DNA of 64,000 nucleotides from Chelatococcus composti (GCF_014201415.1 NZ_JACHEH010000005.1:62001-126000); one strand, 5' to 3'. Numbered from the stretch's first letter, positions 7,763-15,363 are shown. Notes: generated from the sequence alone by a model not told the origin. Program-made: numbers and translations.

Positions 7763-9055
7763 TCAGCCGAAGAATGTCGGATAGACACTCGCCACCCGCC
7801 CGTCGGGGCCGAGGCCGAAGACGAGCCGCCAGCGGTCCAGGCAGGTGCAGGGATGCGAGATGCCGAAGGCGACGATGTCGCCCACCGCGAGGGCAGCATT
7901 GTCCGGCACCTGCAGGAAAGCGTGCTGGTCGTTGAGCTTGACGACGGCAGCACTCTCAAGACGGCCGAGTGGCACCCCGTCGCGAAAGGCCTCCAGCGGC
8001 ACGGGCATGCCCTGGTCGAAGGAAACGTCGCGCATCCCCATGCCGCAGATGGCGAGGCCCGGCTCCGGCCGCGACAGCACCTCCGCCCACAGTCGCAGAG
8101 CCGGGCGGAATGCCTCGGCCGCCTTGACGAACTTGCCGTCGATCGCGAAACCGCCGCGGGCATCCAGCCCTGCGAGCGCGCGGGCATAGACCCCGTGGTC
8201 ATGGAAGAATATGGCGCCGCTGCGCAGGACGAGGGAGGCGTTGCCGTCGTCCCGGACGCACGGACCGAGCATCGCCACCACTTCGTCGAAGTAGGACGAG
8301 CCGCCGGCCGTAGCGATGAGGTGACGGCCAGGTGCGGCCGCGCGCACGCGGGCAAAGGCCTCCCCCGCCAGCGCCAGCAGGGCACCGATCGCCTCCCGCG
8401 TCGCGGCCGCATCGGCGCTCGCCACAGCCCCTTCGTAGGCCGCGACGCCATCGAGAACCAGGCAATCGTCCGCCCCGGCGACGGCGGCGATGGTCGCCTC
8501 TACGGCCCCCAGATGCCGCGCTCCGGCGCGAGCGCCGCCCACCTCGACAAGAACAGGCAGGATGCGCCCGGCAAGGCGCGCCGTCTCCGCGAGCGCCGCG
8601 ACGCAGGCGGGCGAATCCGCGAATGCACGCAGCTCGACGCCCGGCCAGGCCTTGAGGAAGGCGCCGAGATGGCGGGCGCCGGAGCGCCCGCCGATTTCGT
8701 TGGCGAGCAGCAGACGGCTGATGCCCGCACGGGCCATGACGGACGCCTGCTGCACGTTGGCAACCGTCGCACCCCAGGCACCACGATTGACGAGCGCGCG
8801 GGCAAGCGCCGGCGCCATCGGCGTCTTGGCATGGGGAGCGATGAGGACGCCCTGCGAGCGGGCATAGGCGAACATCAGCTCGCAATTGCCGGCGAAAGCC
8901 TCCTCGTCCAGCGTCAACACCGGCAGCGGCATGTCCCCGGCCGCAGGCCGCCAGCCGAACGCCGCCACGGCATCGAGATCCACCGGCCCGCAATCGACGG
9001 GAATGCCGCGGAAGCGGCTGTCGATATCGCCCCACACGGCATCGGCGCGCTGCAT
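7763..9055 (-). CDS. PLP-dependent amino acid deaminase / D-threonine aldolase-like protein
   Basis: This is a fold-type III PLP enzyme of the alanine-racemase-like group that contains D-threonine aldolase, D-serine dehydratase (DSD1) and D-threo-3-hydroxyaspartate dehydratase (430 aa). The PLP lysine is expected in LIAPHAKTPMAPALAR. A C-terminal DSD1-like domain includes the metal-ligand-type segment LNDQHAFLQVPD, with a His and a nearby Cys (HPCTCLD). It is the first gene after the operator-bearing promoter, so it is probably the catabolic core of the operon. Co-transcribed RidA argues for a deaminating or dehydrating reaction that releases an enamine, rather than a simple aldol cleavage; that is inference. 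The D- or L- and beta-hydroxy specificity is unknown. Confidence 0.85.
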   Translation of the reverse strand: MQRADAVWGDIDSRFRGIPVDCGPVDLDAVAAFGWRPAAGDMPLPVLTLDEEAFAGNCELMFAYARSQGVLIAPHAKTPMAPALARALVNRGAWGATVANVQQASVMARAGISRLLLANEIGGRSGARHLGAFLKAWPGVELRAFADSPACVAALAETARLAGRILPVLVEVGGARAGARHLGAVEATIAAVAGADDCLVLDGVAAYEGAVASADAAATREAIGALLALAGEAFARVRAAAPGRHLIATAGGSSYFDEVVAMLGPCVRDDGNASLVLRSGAIFFHDHGVYARALAGLDARGGFAIDGKFVKAAEAFRPALRLWAEVLSRPEPGLAICGMGMRDVSFDQGMPVPLEAFRDGVPLGRLESAAVVKLNDQHAFLQVPDNAALAVGDIVAFGISHPCTCLDRWRLVFGLGPDGRVASVYPTFFG

Positions 9056-9076
9056 GTTACCCCGCTCGATTCGCGA

Positions 9077-9092
9077 ATGACAACGTTATCAT
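9077..9092. promoter_or_regulatory. LacI-type operator O1
   Basis: ATGACAACGTTATCAT is a near-perfect 16-bp palindrome with the central CG step typical of LacI-family sites. It overlaps the -10 element of the operon promoter. Its centre is 32 bp from the centre of O2, about three helical turns, so both sites face the same side of the DNA. Confidence 0.75.
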
Positions 9093-9115
9093 AGCCGATT
9101 TGGCGTGAATGACAA
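9088..9115 (-). promoter_or_regulatory. Sigma70-type promoter of the amino acid deaminase/transport operon
   Basis: On the minus strand, TTGTCA (-35, plus positions 9110-9115) and TATGAT (-10, 9088-9093) are separated by 16 bp. Transcription would begin near 9081, about 26 bases before the ATG at 9055. Both elements are embedded in the two LacI-type palindromes, so bound repressor would block polymerase directly. Confidence 0.7.
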
Positions 9116-9123
9116 CGTTGTCA
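9110..9123. promoter_or_regulatory. LacI-type operator O2
   Basis: TGACAACGTTGTCA is a perfect 14-bp palindrome and matches the general LacI-family operator form. It covers the -35 element. With O1 it brackets the promoter of the amino acid deaminase/transport operon. The most likely ligand is the LacI protein encoded at the far end of the same operon. Confidence 0.8.
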
Positions 9124-9175
9124 CTGCATGTTTGCGCGGCGCGCGCGGACGGCAGGACAGGCAGCGGGCAAAAAG

Positions 9176-9221
9176 GCCCTGAGCAGATCGTCGTCTGGGG
9201 GGTGAGACAGCCGCTCAGGGC
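9176..9221. repeat. Spaced inverted repeat GCCCTGAGC / GCTCAGGGC
   Basis: Perfect 9-bp arms (9176-9184 and 9213-9221) are separated by 28 bases. The feature sits in the 340-base gap between the LacI operators and the small ORF candidate. It could be an operator or the base of an RNA stem. No function can be assigned. Confidence 0.35.
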
Positions 9222-9257
9222 AGGGAAGGATTGGCGTCGGGCTGGAGGAACGCCAGC

Positions 9258-9338
9258 ATGAACACTTATCTGCAAAATCTACCGCGAACAATTATCAATA
9301 ACAAGCGTGGCCAACAGAATTCATTTACCTGCCAATAG
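9258..9338 (+). CDS. Candidate 26-residue small protein or leader ORF
   Basis: An ATG at 9258 opens 26 codons ending in TAG. It is preceded by GGAGG (9244-9248), nine bases before the start, and followed after two bases by a strong hairpin (9341-9369). The peptide is polar and Asn/Gln-rich (MNTYLQNLPRTIINNKRGQQ at the start). Its codons are AT-rich, unlike every neighbour. No promoter was found on the plus strand. It may equally be chance in an AT-rich patch, so I give it low confidence. Confidence 0.25.
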   Translation: MNTYLQNLPRTIINNKRGQQNSFTCQ

Positions 9339-9340
9339 TA

Positions 9341-9369
9341 ATGCGCCCCGGACATTTTCCGGGGCGCAT
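9341..9369 (-). terminator. Hairpin terminator at the end of the sugar transport operon
   Basis: ATGCGCCCCGG (9341-9351) and CCGGGGCGCAT (9359-9369) form a perfect 11-bp stem around an ACATTTT loop. It lies 26 bases beyond the stop of the last sugar permease gene. The T run after it is weak on the minus strand (TACTATT) and modest on the plus strand (GAATGTTTT), so it may act in both directions. Confidence 0.7.
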
Positions 9370-9395
9370 GAATGTTTTCCGGCGCGTCGATCACT

Positions 9396-10280
9396 TCAGG
9401 ACGTCAGTGCGCCGGCCGTCATGCCCTGGACCATGTACTTCTGCAGGAAGATGAAGGCGACGACGAGCGGAAGGCTGGCGAGGACCGAGAAGGCCATCAT
9501 CATGTTCCACTCGGTGACGAATTCGGCCATCAGGCTGTAGATGGCCATGGTCAGCACGCGGTTCTCCCAGGACTCGATCAGCACCACGGCGAAGAGGAAT
9601 TCGTTCCAGGCGAGCAGGAACGTGTAGAGGCCCGCGCCGACGAAGGCGGGATAGGACATCGGCACCAGCGTGCGGAAGATTGCGCCCAGGCGCGAGCAGC
9701 CGTCCACCATCGCCGCTTCCTCGATGTCGCGCGGGATGTTGAGGAAGTAGCTGCGCAGCATGAGGATGCAGAAGGGCAGCGTGAAGGTGAGATAGACGAT
9801 CACCAGCGCCGTGCGCGTATCGTAGAGCCCCAAGGTGATGAAGATGCGGAAATAGGGGATGCACAGGAGCACGAGCGGGAACATCTGCGTCGTGATCAGG
9901 AACATCAGCACCGCGCGCTGGCCGGCGAAGCGGAAGCGCGCCAGTGCATAGGCCGCCATCGCCCCGAGCACCAGCGACAGCGCTGTGACCACGAGCGAGA
10001 TGACCATCGTGTTGGCGAAGACGACGAGATAGCGCGGGGTCGTGAAGATCTTGGCGTAGGGCTCCCACGTGAAGATCTCCGGAATCCAGTCCGGAGGCAT
10101 CCGCGTCACTTCGAGGTTTGGGCGCACCGAAACGGTGGCCATCCAGGCGAGAGGGAAGAACACGATGACGATGGCGAGGACGAGCAGCACATAGGCCGCA
10201 AAGCGCGCCAGCCGCTCGCGGTTGCGCAGGCCGAGGTAGTAGGGAGAGACGACGGCCGGTTCGGTCGCGGGCCTCGGCAT
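9396..10280 (-). CDS. Carbohydrate ABC transporter permease (MalG-type)
   Basis: This is the second permease of a CUT1-family sugar importer (294 aa). It has an N-terminal helix (LARFAAYVLLVLAIVIVFFP) and the family's cytoplasmic coupling loop, here in IPRDIEEAAMVDGCSRLGAI, followed by LVPMSYPAFVGAGLYTF. It ends with the MalG-like C-terminus LQKYMVQGMTAGALTS. Its start lies two bases from the stop of the first permease gene, so translation is coupled. It ends the minus-strand operon and is followed by a hairpin terminator. Confidence 0.94.
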   Translation of the reverse strand: MPRPATEPAVVSPYYLGLRNRERLARFAAYVLLVLAIVIVFFPLAWMATVSVRPNLEVTRMPPDWIPEIFTWEPYAKIFTTPRYLVVFANTMVISLVVTALSLVLGAMAAYALARFRFAGQRAVLMFLITTQMFPLVLLCIPYFRIFITLGLYDTRTALVIVYLTFTLPFCILMLRSYFLNIPRDIEEAAMVDGCSRLGAIFRTLVPMSYPAFVGAGLYTFLLAWNEFLFAVVLIESWENRVLTMAIYSLMAEFVTEWNMMMAFSVLASLPLVVAFIFLQKYMVQGMTAGALTS

Positions 10281-10281
10281 G

Positions 10282-11172
10282 TCACTGCTCCTTGCTCAGG
10301 GTACGGCGCACATAGACGGCGCTGACGACGAAGAGAACGATGAACATCACCATCGCTTCCGCCGAGGCGTAGCCGAAGCGCAGCTTCTGGAACCCGTCGA
10401 AGTAGATCACCGTCGCCAGCACCTCGGAGGCGTGGGCGGGCCCGCCGCCAGTCATGACGAAGACCGGGTCGAAGGCGCGGAAGGTCCAGATGGAATCGAG
10501 CAGCACGATGGTGGTGATGACGCCGCGCAGTTGCGGCAGCGTGATGTGCCAGAACTTCTGCAGCCCCGAGGCCCCATCGATGTCCGCCGCCTCGTAGAGA
10601 TGCTTCGGGATGGCCTGCAGCCCGGCGAGCAGCATGACCATGAAGAATGGGAAGGCGCGCCAAACATTCATGGCCGTGACCGAGCCGAGCGCCGTCGAGG
10701 GATCGCCGAGCCAGGACGGGGCGAAGTTGATGTCGATGAGCCCGAGGCGGGCCAGCACGCCGTTGAGGACGCCGAAGGGTGCGAGCATCAGCACCCAGAT
10801 CATGCCTGCCACGGTGGGCGCCAGCAGCCAGGGCACGATCAACAGGCCCCGCGCCAGCGAGCGGAAGGTCTGGTTGAGCTGCATGTTAAGCAGCAGGGCG
10901 AGCCCGAGGCCGATGACGAGATGCAGCACGACGCTCGCCGCAGTGAACACAACCGTCTGGCCGAAGGCCTTCCAGAACAACGGGTCGTTGAGCAGCGCGA
11001 CATAGTTGCCAAGCCCGACCCACGTCTCCCGCTTAAGGTTACTGTCGTAGAAACTGAGGCGGATGACGTCGCCGAGCGGATAGATGAGCAGGGCGACGAG
11101 GATCAGCAGCGATGGCCACAGGAAGGAATAGGCCAGGATCTCGTCGCGAAAACGGTTTCGGAAGGTGGACAT
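10282..11172 (-). CDS. Carbohydrate ABC transporter permease (MalF/UgpA-type)
   Basis: This is the first permease of the sugar importer (296 aa, about six helices). It begins with a short cytosolic segment and the helix AYSFLWPSLLILVALLIYPL. The EAA coupling loop reads IPKHLYEAADIDGASGLQKF followed by WHITLPQLRG. It pairs with 9396-10280 and with the binding protein at 11285. A GC-rich stem-loop separates it from the binding-protein gene. No ATPase gene is present in this cluster, so a shared MsmK/UgpC-type ATPase encoded elsewhere is likely. Confidence 0.94.
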   Translation of the reverse strand: MSTFRNRFRDEILAYSFLWPSLLILVALLIYPLGDVIRLSFYDSNLKRETWVGLGNYVALLNDPLFWKAFGQTVVFTAASVVLHLVIGLGLALLLNMQLNQTFRSLARGLLIVPWLLAPTVAGMIWVLMLAPFGVLNGVLARLGLIDINFAPSWLGDPSTALGSVTAMNVWRAFPFFMVMLLAGLQAIPKHLYEAADIDGASGLQKFWHITLPQLRGVITTIVLLDSIWTFRAFDPVFVMTGGGPAHASEVLATVIYFDGFQKLRFGYASAEAMVMFIVLFVVSAVYVRRTLSKEQ

Positions 11173-11199
11173 GGCTCACCCGGCCGTTGTCGGGAACCG

Positions 11200-11216
11200 G
11201 CCGCCGTCACGGCGGC
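11200..11216 (-). other. Intercistronic stem-loop after the sugar-binding-protein gene
   Basis: GCCGCC and GGCGGC pair around GTCAC in the 112-base gap between the binding-protein and permease genes. A second GC-rich imperfect hairpin lies near 11262-11275. These fit differential expression within the operon. Confidence 0.5.
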
Positions 11217-11284
11217 GCGGCCCCTGGACATATTAAGAGGTCGGCAGGGACCCGCCGCCGCGGGCCCCGAGAGGAGCCGTCGAT

Positions 11285-12565
11285 TTATTTGACCGCGTCG
11301 AAGATCTTGTTCCACTCGGCCGCGGCATCGTCGAGGGCCTGCTTCGCAGTCTTCTTGCCCTGCACGACGTTCTGCACCTCGGTGGTCATGATCTTGTTCA
11401 TCTGCACCGCGTTCGGCATGACAAGGAACGGCGACTGGGCATTCGCCCGATTGATCTGCGTGACGAAGGCGGCGAACTCCGTCTTCTCCTTGAACCAGTC
11501 CTCGTTCATGACGTCCGTGCGGGCCGGCAGGGCGCCGGTGCCCTTGGACCAGAGGGCCATGCCCTTGGGGCCGGACATCCACTTGACGAAGGTCCAGGCG
11601 GCATCCTTGTCCTTGGCCTGGGTGGTCACAGTGTTGAGCGAGCCGCGCACCATTGTGCCGGTGGTCTTGCCCTCGGGCAGCGGCGCGATCTTGTAGTTGA
11701 GGTTGGGGTTGAGCTGACGCTGGATGGCGATGCCCCACGGCCCCTCGAACATCATGGCGACGTTACCGGAGGCGAAGTTGGCGCGCTTCTCCTTCTCGCC
11801 GTTGCTAAGGACGCCAGGGACGCTGACCTTGTCGTTGTTGATCAGCCCCGCGTACCACTCGATGGCGGCGACACCCTCAGGGCTGTTGAAGGCGGCCTTG
11901 TTGGTCTCGGAATCGATGAGCTTGCCGCCCGCCTGCAGGATCAGCGGATAGATGTCGTAGGTCATGTTTGTCGGCGGCTCCGACTGGAGCGTCGCCGTGA
12001 TCGCGAACTGGCGCTTCTCCGGGTTCGTGAGCTTGCGCGCCATCTCGGCGAACTCGTCCCACGTCTTCGGCGGCTCCGAGAGGCCTGCGGCCTTGAACAG
12101 GTCGGTGTTGTAGAACAGCGCAACGGCGCCGCTCTCGATGGGCAGGTAATACTGCTTGCCGCGCCACTTCTGGTGGAAGGCGGACGCAATGTTATTGAAG
12201 AACTCCGGTGGCTCTTTGGCGATGAGGTCGTCGAGCGGCTCGAGCATGCCGAGATCGGCGAACTCGGCCACCCAGTCCACCTGCACCAACAGCACGTCGG
12301 CGAGGTTGCCGGCCTGGTGCTGCACGATGGCCCGATCGTGGAAGCCCGTGAAGGGCGCATCGACGGGAACGAGCGTGATGTCGGGATGGTCCTTCTCGAA
12401 GGCTGCCTTGAGTTCGGCCATGAACTTCTCGCCGACCTCCGTGCCCTTCCACTGGCTCCAGCGCACCTCGCGCTGCTGGGCTACAGACGATGTCGACATG
12501 GCGAGCGACGCCGCAAGGGCGGTCGCGGCCGCGGTCAACCACACCGATCCGCGTCTCTTGTTCAT
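11285..12565 (-). CDS. Sugar ABC transporter substrate-binding protein
   Basis: This is a periplasmic receptor of the SBP_bac_1 family (426 aa) with a signal peptide (LTAAATALAASLAMSTSSVA, cleaved near AQQ). A MalE-like core follows: VRWSQWKGTEVGEKFMAEL, then AGNLADVLLVQVDWVAEFAD, FYNTDLFKAAGLSEPPKTWD and MFEGPWGIA. A GAGGAGG ribosome site precedes the ATG at 12565. It lies between the aldolase and permease genes in one operon. The ligand is probably a sugar or sugar alcohol that is later phosphorylated and cleaved by the adjacent kinase and aldolase; the sugar itself is not identifiable. Confidence 0.94.
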   Translation of the reverse strand: MNKRRGSVWLTAAATALAASLAMSTSSVAQQREVRWSQWKGTEVGEKFMAELKAAFEKDHPDITLVPVDAPFTGFHDRAIVQHQAGNLADVLLVQVDWVAEFADLGMLEPLDDLIAKEPPEFFNNIASAFHQKWRGKQYYLPIESGAVALFYNTDLFKAAGLSEPPKTWDEFAEMARKLTNPEKRQFAITATLQSEPPTNMTYDIYPLILQAGGKLIDSETNKAAFNSPEGVAAIEWYAGLINNDKVSVPGVLSNGEKEKRANFASGNVAMMFEGPWGIAIQRQLNPNLNYKIAPLPEGKTTGTMVRGSLNTVTTQAKDKDAAWTFVKWMSGPKGMALWSKGTGALPARTDVMNEDWFKEKTEFAAFVTQINRANAQSPFLVMPNAVQMNKIMTTEVQNVVQGKKTAKQALDDAAAEWNKIFDAVK

Positions 12566-12655
12566 GATCGTCCTCCTCAGATGGGCGTTTCCTCTGTCTC
12601 ACCGGGGGGCTCTCGGCCCTTGCCGGACCCCCTTCTCATCGACCCGCCGGTTCAG

Positions 12656-14056
12656 TCAGCGGGCGATTTTCGCGATCACCTCGGGCTTTGCGGCATGCAC
12701 CTTCACCGGGCGGGCATATTCGCGCACCAGCTGGCGGGTGCCGCCGACGTTCATCCAGGTGAACATGTTGCGGAACATCTCCTCGAGCGAGGCCATGATG
12801 TCCGCCTGAATGTCCTGCGGCAGCTCCCAGAAGCGCTTCTTCATGACTTTCCACGCCTTCTTGCGGGTGTTGTAGAGGAACTGCACGTCGTTCTCGTCCG
12901 GCCGCCGCTCGGAGGCGTGGTTGGCGAAGGTGTAGTCCCTGATCTCGTCCTTCACCGCCTGCGGCAGGCGCGGGTGGTCGAAGATGAGGTTGTTGAAGCC
13001 GAGCGCCAGGTGAATCTCGATGGCGCCGGTGCCGGGGAAGCGGGCGAGCTGCTCGCCCGACAGCGTCGAGGCCCCGTGCTGCACCGCGCCGCCCATGCCG
13101 TACTCCGACCGGCACAGGTCCGAAATCGTGCGCACAAGCTCGTAATCCACATTCACCGGGGCGAGCGTACCGTCCGGCAACATCTTGCCGCCGTGGTGCG
13201 TGCCCGTGTTGATGCTGATCTTGCTGACGGGCGCTATGGTGCCGCCGCCGGCGGCGAGGGCCTCCCGGTAAACGGCCATGAACTCCCGCAGCTCCTCGGG
13301 CGTGGTGTTCTCGTGGCCCACCTCGCCGATTTCGGCGCCGAGCGAGATGGTCACGCCCTCGGGCTCGATGGAGCGCACGAAGCGCGTGAAATACGCCGTC
13401 AGCTCCGCATTGAGGCGCTGCTGGTCGCGCACAGTGGGCAGCGAGAGGTCGACCACCGTCGAGGCATCGATGTCGATGCTGTAGAAGCCGGCCGCCACCT
13501 GCTCGCGCATCACGGCCTCGAGCCGCGCGATCTCGGCAGCACTGTCCCTGGCATAGGCGGCGGCGTTGACCTGGTCGTGGTCGGCCTGCAGAAAGACCGG
13601 CCCCTCGTGCCCCTCGCGCAGGGCGGCGGCGAGCACGGCGGCAGTGTATTCCACCGGCGGCTGCGCAGCATAAATCGACTCGGCCACCGCCTGTTCGAAA
13701 ATGAACAGTGCCGCATCCATCGCCCGCGCCGCGCGGAACACCGCCCGGCAGGTCTGGTAGCTCCAGCCGCGCAGGTTCATGGCCGGGACGGTGCGCCCCT
13801 CCCAGCGTCCGGCAGCGCGAGCGAGATAGAGTTCCTGCACCGACGCCGGCACAATGCCGGCAGCAAGCGCCGCCTCGCGGATCGCCCAGATGGCGAGCGC
13901 CCGGGCATCCGGCTCACCGAGCGCCGCGGTTTCAGCCCAGCGGTCGATCATGTCCGGCGGCGGCCGGCGGCTCGCCGAGAAATCCCCGCCCCTGGCGAGA
14001 TCGACGTCGATGCTGCGGAGATCCTCGATGAGCGCGGCAACGGTGGAACAGCCCAT
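12656..14056 (-). CDS. Class II (zinc) aldolase of the fructose/tagatose-bisphosphate aldolase family
   Basis: This is a 466-residue class II aldolase, longer than typical ~350-residue FbaA. Zinc and phosphate-binding landmarks are visible: FLQADHDQVN, FYSIDIDASTVVDLSLP, SLGAEIGEVGHEN, VSKISINTGTHHGG, MGGAVQHGASTLSG and GTGAIEIHLALGFNN. The long C-terminal third (KKAWKVMKKRFWELPQDIQ onward) is a helical extension. It would cleave a phosphorylated ketose or a related aldol to triose-level products. It is the first gene of the operon that continues into the sugar importer. The 162-base leader contains TTTTCG elements and a TGACAG/CTGTCA palindrome, suggesting control by the nearby DeoR protein. 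The true substrate is unknown. Confidence 0.82.
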   Translation of the reverse strand: MGCSTVAALIEDLRSIDVDLARGGDFSASRRPPPDMIDRWAETAALGEPDARALAIWAIREAALAAGIVPASVQELYLARAAGRWEGRTVPAMNLRGWSYQTCRAVFRAARAMDAALFIFEQAVAESIYAAQPPVEYTAAVLAAALREGHEGPVFLQADHDQVNAAAYARDSAAEIARLEAVMREQVAAGFYSIDIDASTVVDLSLPTVRDQQRLNAELTAYFTRFVRSIEPEGVTISLGAEIGEVGHENTTPEELREFMAVYREALAAGGGTIAPVSKISINTGTHHGGKMLPDGTLAPVNVDYELVRTISDLCRSEYGMGGAVQHGASTLSGEQLARFPGTGAIEIHLALGFNNLIFDHPRLPQAVKDEIRDYTFANHASERRPDENDVQFLYNTRKKAWKVMKKRFWELPQDIQADIMASLEEMFRNMFTWMNVGGTRQLVREYARPVKVHAAKPEVIAKIAR

Positions 14057-14128
14057 GGTCGATACCTTCCCGGATGATGATCGAACGGCGTCACGAAGCA
14101 GAAGGAGCCTTTCGGGAGAGCCCGGCTC

Positions 14129-14143
14129 TGACAGCCTCTGTCA
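14129..14143. promoter_or_regulatory. Palindrome TGACAG-CCT-CTGTCA upstream of the aldolase operon
   Basis: A perfect 6-bp inverted repeat with a 3-bp centre lies 73 bases upstream of the aldolase ATG. It may be an operator for a regulator of the sugar operon. Confidence 0.4.
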
Positions 14144-14156
14144 TGCGTCGTGATTG

Positions 14157-14209
14157 TTTTCGACCATCAGTTAGGCACCATTTTTTCAGATTCGCAACAT
14201 ACGTTTTCG
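14157..14209. promoter_or_regulatory. Cluster of TTTTCG elements, putative DeoR-family binding region
   Basis: TTTTCG occurs at 14157-14162 and 14204-14209, with a looser TTTTTTCAGATTCG between them. The same element is tandemly repeated in front of the DeoR gene (15293-15304). DeoR/GlpR-type regulators commonly bind direct TTTTCG-like repeats, so the local DeoR protein probably controls both sites. Confidence 0.5.
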
Positions 14210-14218
14210 CTTTATGAC

Positions 14219-15148
14219 TCATGCCCGAACGACCTCGGCGGCCGGCGTCTGCTCGCCTTCGGCCAGCAGCCCGAGGACCGCGGCCCGGTCTGGCATGCCG
14301 TCCCAGCCACGTCCGCGGGCGCCCTTGATCGCCGCCGCAGCCGCGGCAAAGCGGGCCGCCGCGATTGGCGCCATGCCCTCGCTCAAGGCCAGGGCATACG
14401 CCCCGTGGAAGACGTCACCGCAGCCCGTGGTGTCAGCCATGGGGATGCGGAAGGCAGGCACGTGCACGAGGTCGCCGTCGACCAGCCACAAGCTGCCCTC
14501 GGCTCCCAGCGTGACGGCGAAAATATGGTCCGGAGCGGCGCGGGCGCAGCGGCGCAGCAGATGCTCCGCCGGCCCGTCACCCGCGTAGTCCCTGAGGCCC
14601 TCGCTGGAGAAGACGACGTGCCCGGCCTTGGCGAGCAGCCGCTCGCCGTCGGCCGCGAGGCCGCCGTCGGCGTCGAAGACGGTGGGAATGTGCCGCCGCC
14701 CTGCCCTGTCCAGCACCACCTCCGCCGCTGCCGGCCAGCGGCTGTCGACGAGGACGGCCGCCGTGTCGTCCAGCGGGTCGTCCGGCAGAACCGAGGGATC
14801 CGTCGCGAGGCTGCGCCGGTCGGAGACGATACTGCGCTCCCCGCGCGCATCGACAAGGACGATGGCGCGCAGCGTGCGGCCAGCCGGCAGCTGCGCGACG
14901 CCGCTGCAGTCGACGCCGCACTCTCGCATCTGCCGCAAGGCATCGCGTCCCGCATCGTCCTGGCCGACACGACCCCAGTAGGCGGCGTGGCCGCCGAGCC
15001 GGGCGATGGCCACGGCCGCCGTCGCGGCAGGACCGCCGAAGCGCGTTTCGTAGTCGATCACGCCGGTCTTGATGCCGGACGCCGGCAGCTCGCCGACCCG
15101 AAAAACTTCGTCATGAACGAGATTGCCGACACAGACGATCCGCCCCAT
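14219..15148 (-). CDS. PfkB-family carbohydrate kinase
   Basis: This is a ribokinase-fold sugar kinase (309 aa) that would phosphorylate the imported sugar or its derivative with ATP. PfkB signature 1 is seen in RFGGPAATAAVAIARLGGHA with WGRVGQDDAGRDALRQM. Signature 2, containing the catalytic Asp, is DTTGCGDVFHGAYALALSEG. The ATG at 15148 begins exactly at the first beta strand (GRIVCVGNLVHDEV); a GTG at 15208 would add a basic 20-residue leader. It is divergent from the DeoR gene and directed toward the aldolase/importer operon, 162 bases away. It may be a separate unit from that operon because of the regulatory elements in the gap. Confidence 0.88.
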   Translation of the reverse strand: MGRIVCVGNLVHDEVFRVGELPASGIKTGVIDYETRFGGPAATAAVAIARLGGHAAYWGRVGQDDAGRDALRQMRECGVDCSGVAQLPAGRTLRAIVLVDARGERSIVSDRRSLATDPSVLPDDPLDDTAAVLVDSRWPAAAEVVLDRAGRRHIPTVFDADGGLAADGERLLAKAGHVVFSSEGLRDYAGDGPAEHLLRRCARAAPDHIFAVTLGAEGSLWLVDGDLVHVPAFRIPMADTTGCGDVFHGAYALALSEGMAPIAAARFAAAAAAIKGARGRGWDGMPDRAAVLGLLAEGEQTPAAEVVRA

Positions 15149-15292
15149 GGCGCGTTTCAGCTCCCCACGACTGCCGCCGCGGCCGGCGGCTTTTTCGGTT
15201 CCGCTCACGCGGCCCGCATGTTCTTGTTTGCTCCCTCCGGCGCGGAGGCGTTATGATCCTGCAGCCGGATGCCACTCATGATGAGCATTCCG

Positions 15293-15325
15293 TTTTCGTT
15301 TTCGCAAGTCCATTTTCTTTTTCGA
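15293..15325. promoter_or_regulatory. Tandem TTTTCG repeats between the kinase and DeoR genes
   Basis: TTTTCGTTTTCG (15293-15304) is followed by TTTTC and TTTTTCGAGCA at 15313-15325, all in the same orientation. The spacing resembles DeoR/GlpR-type operators. The site lies in the divergent gap, so it could control both the kinase and the regulator. A GCGCCC-TTA-GGGCGC hairpin (15335-15349) sits just before the DeoR ribosome site. Confidence 0.55.
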
Positions 15326-15363
15326 GCATTGCGGGCGCCCTTAGGGCGCGCTATGGCAAGAAC

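Noticed and set aside
9176-9221. Inverted repeat considered as a CRISPR or mobile-element end
   Set aside because: It occurs once, without repeated units, spacers, target-site duplications or a transposase nearby.
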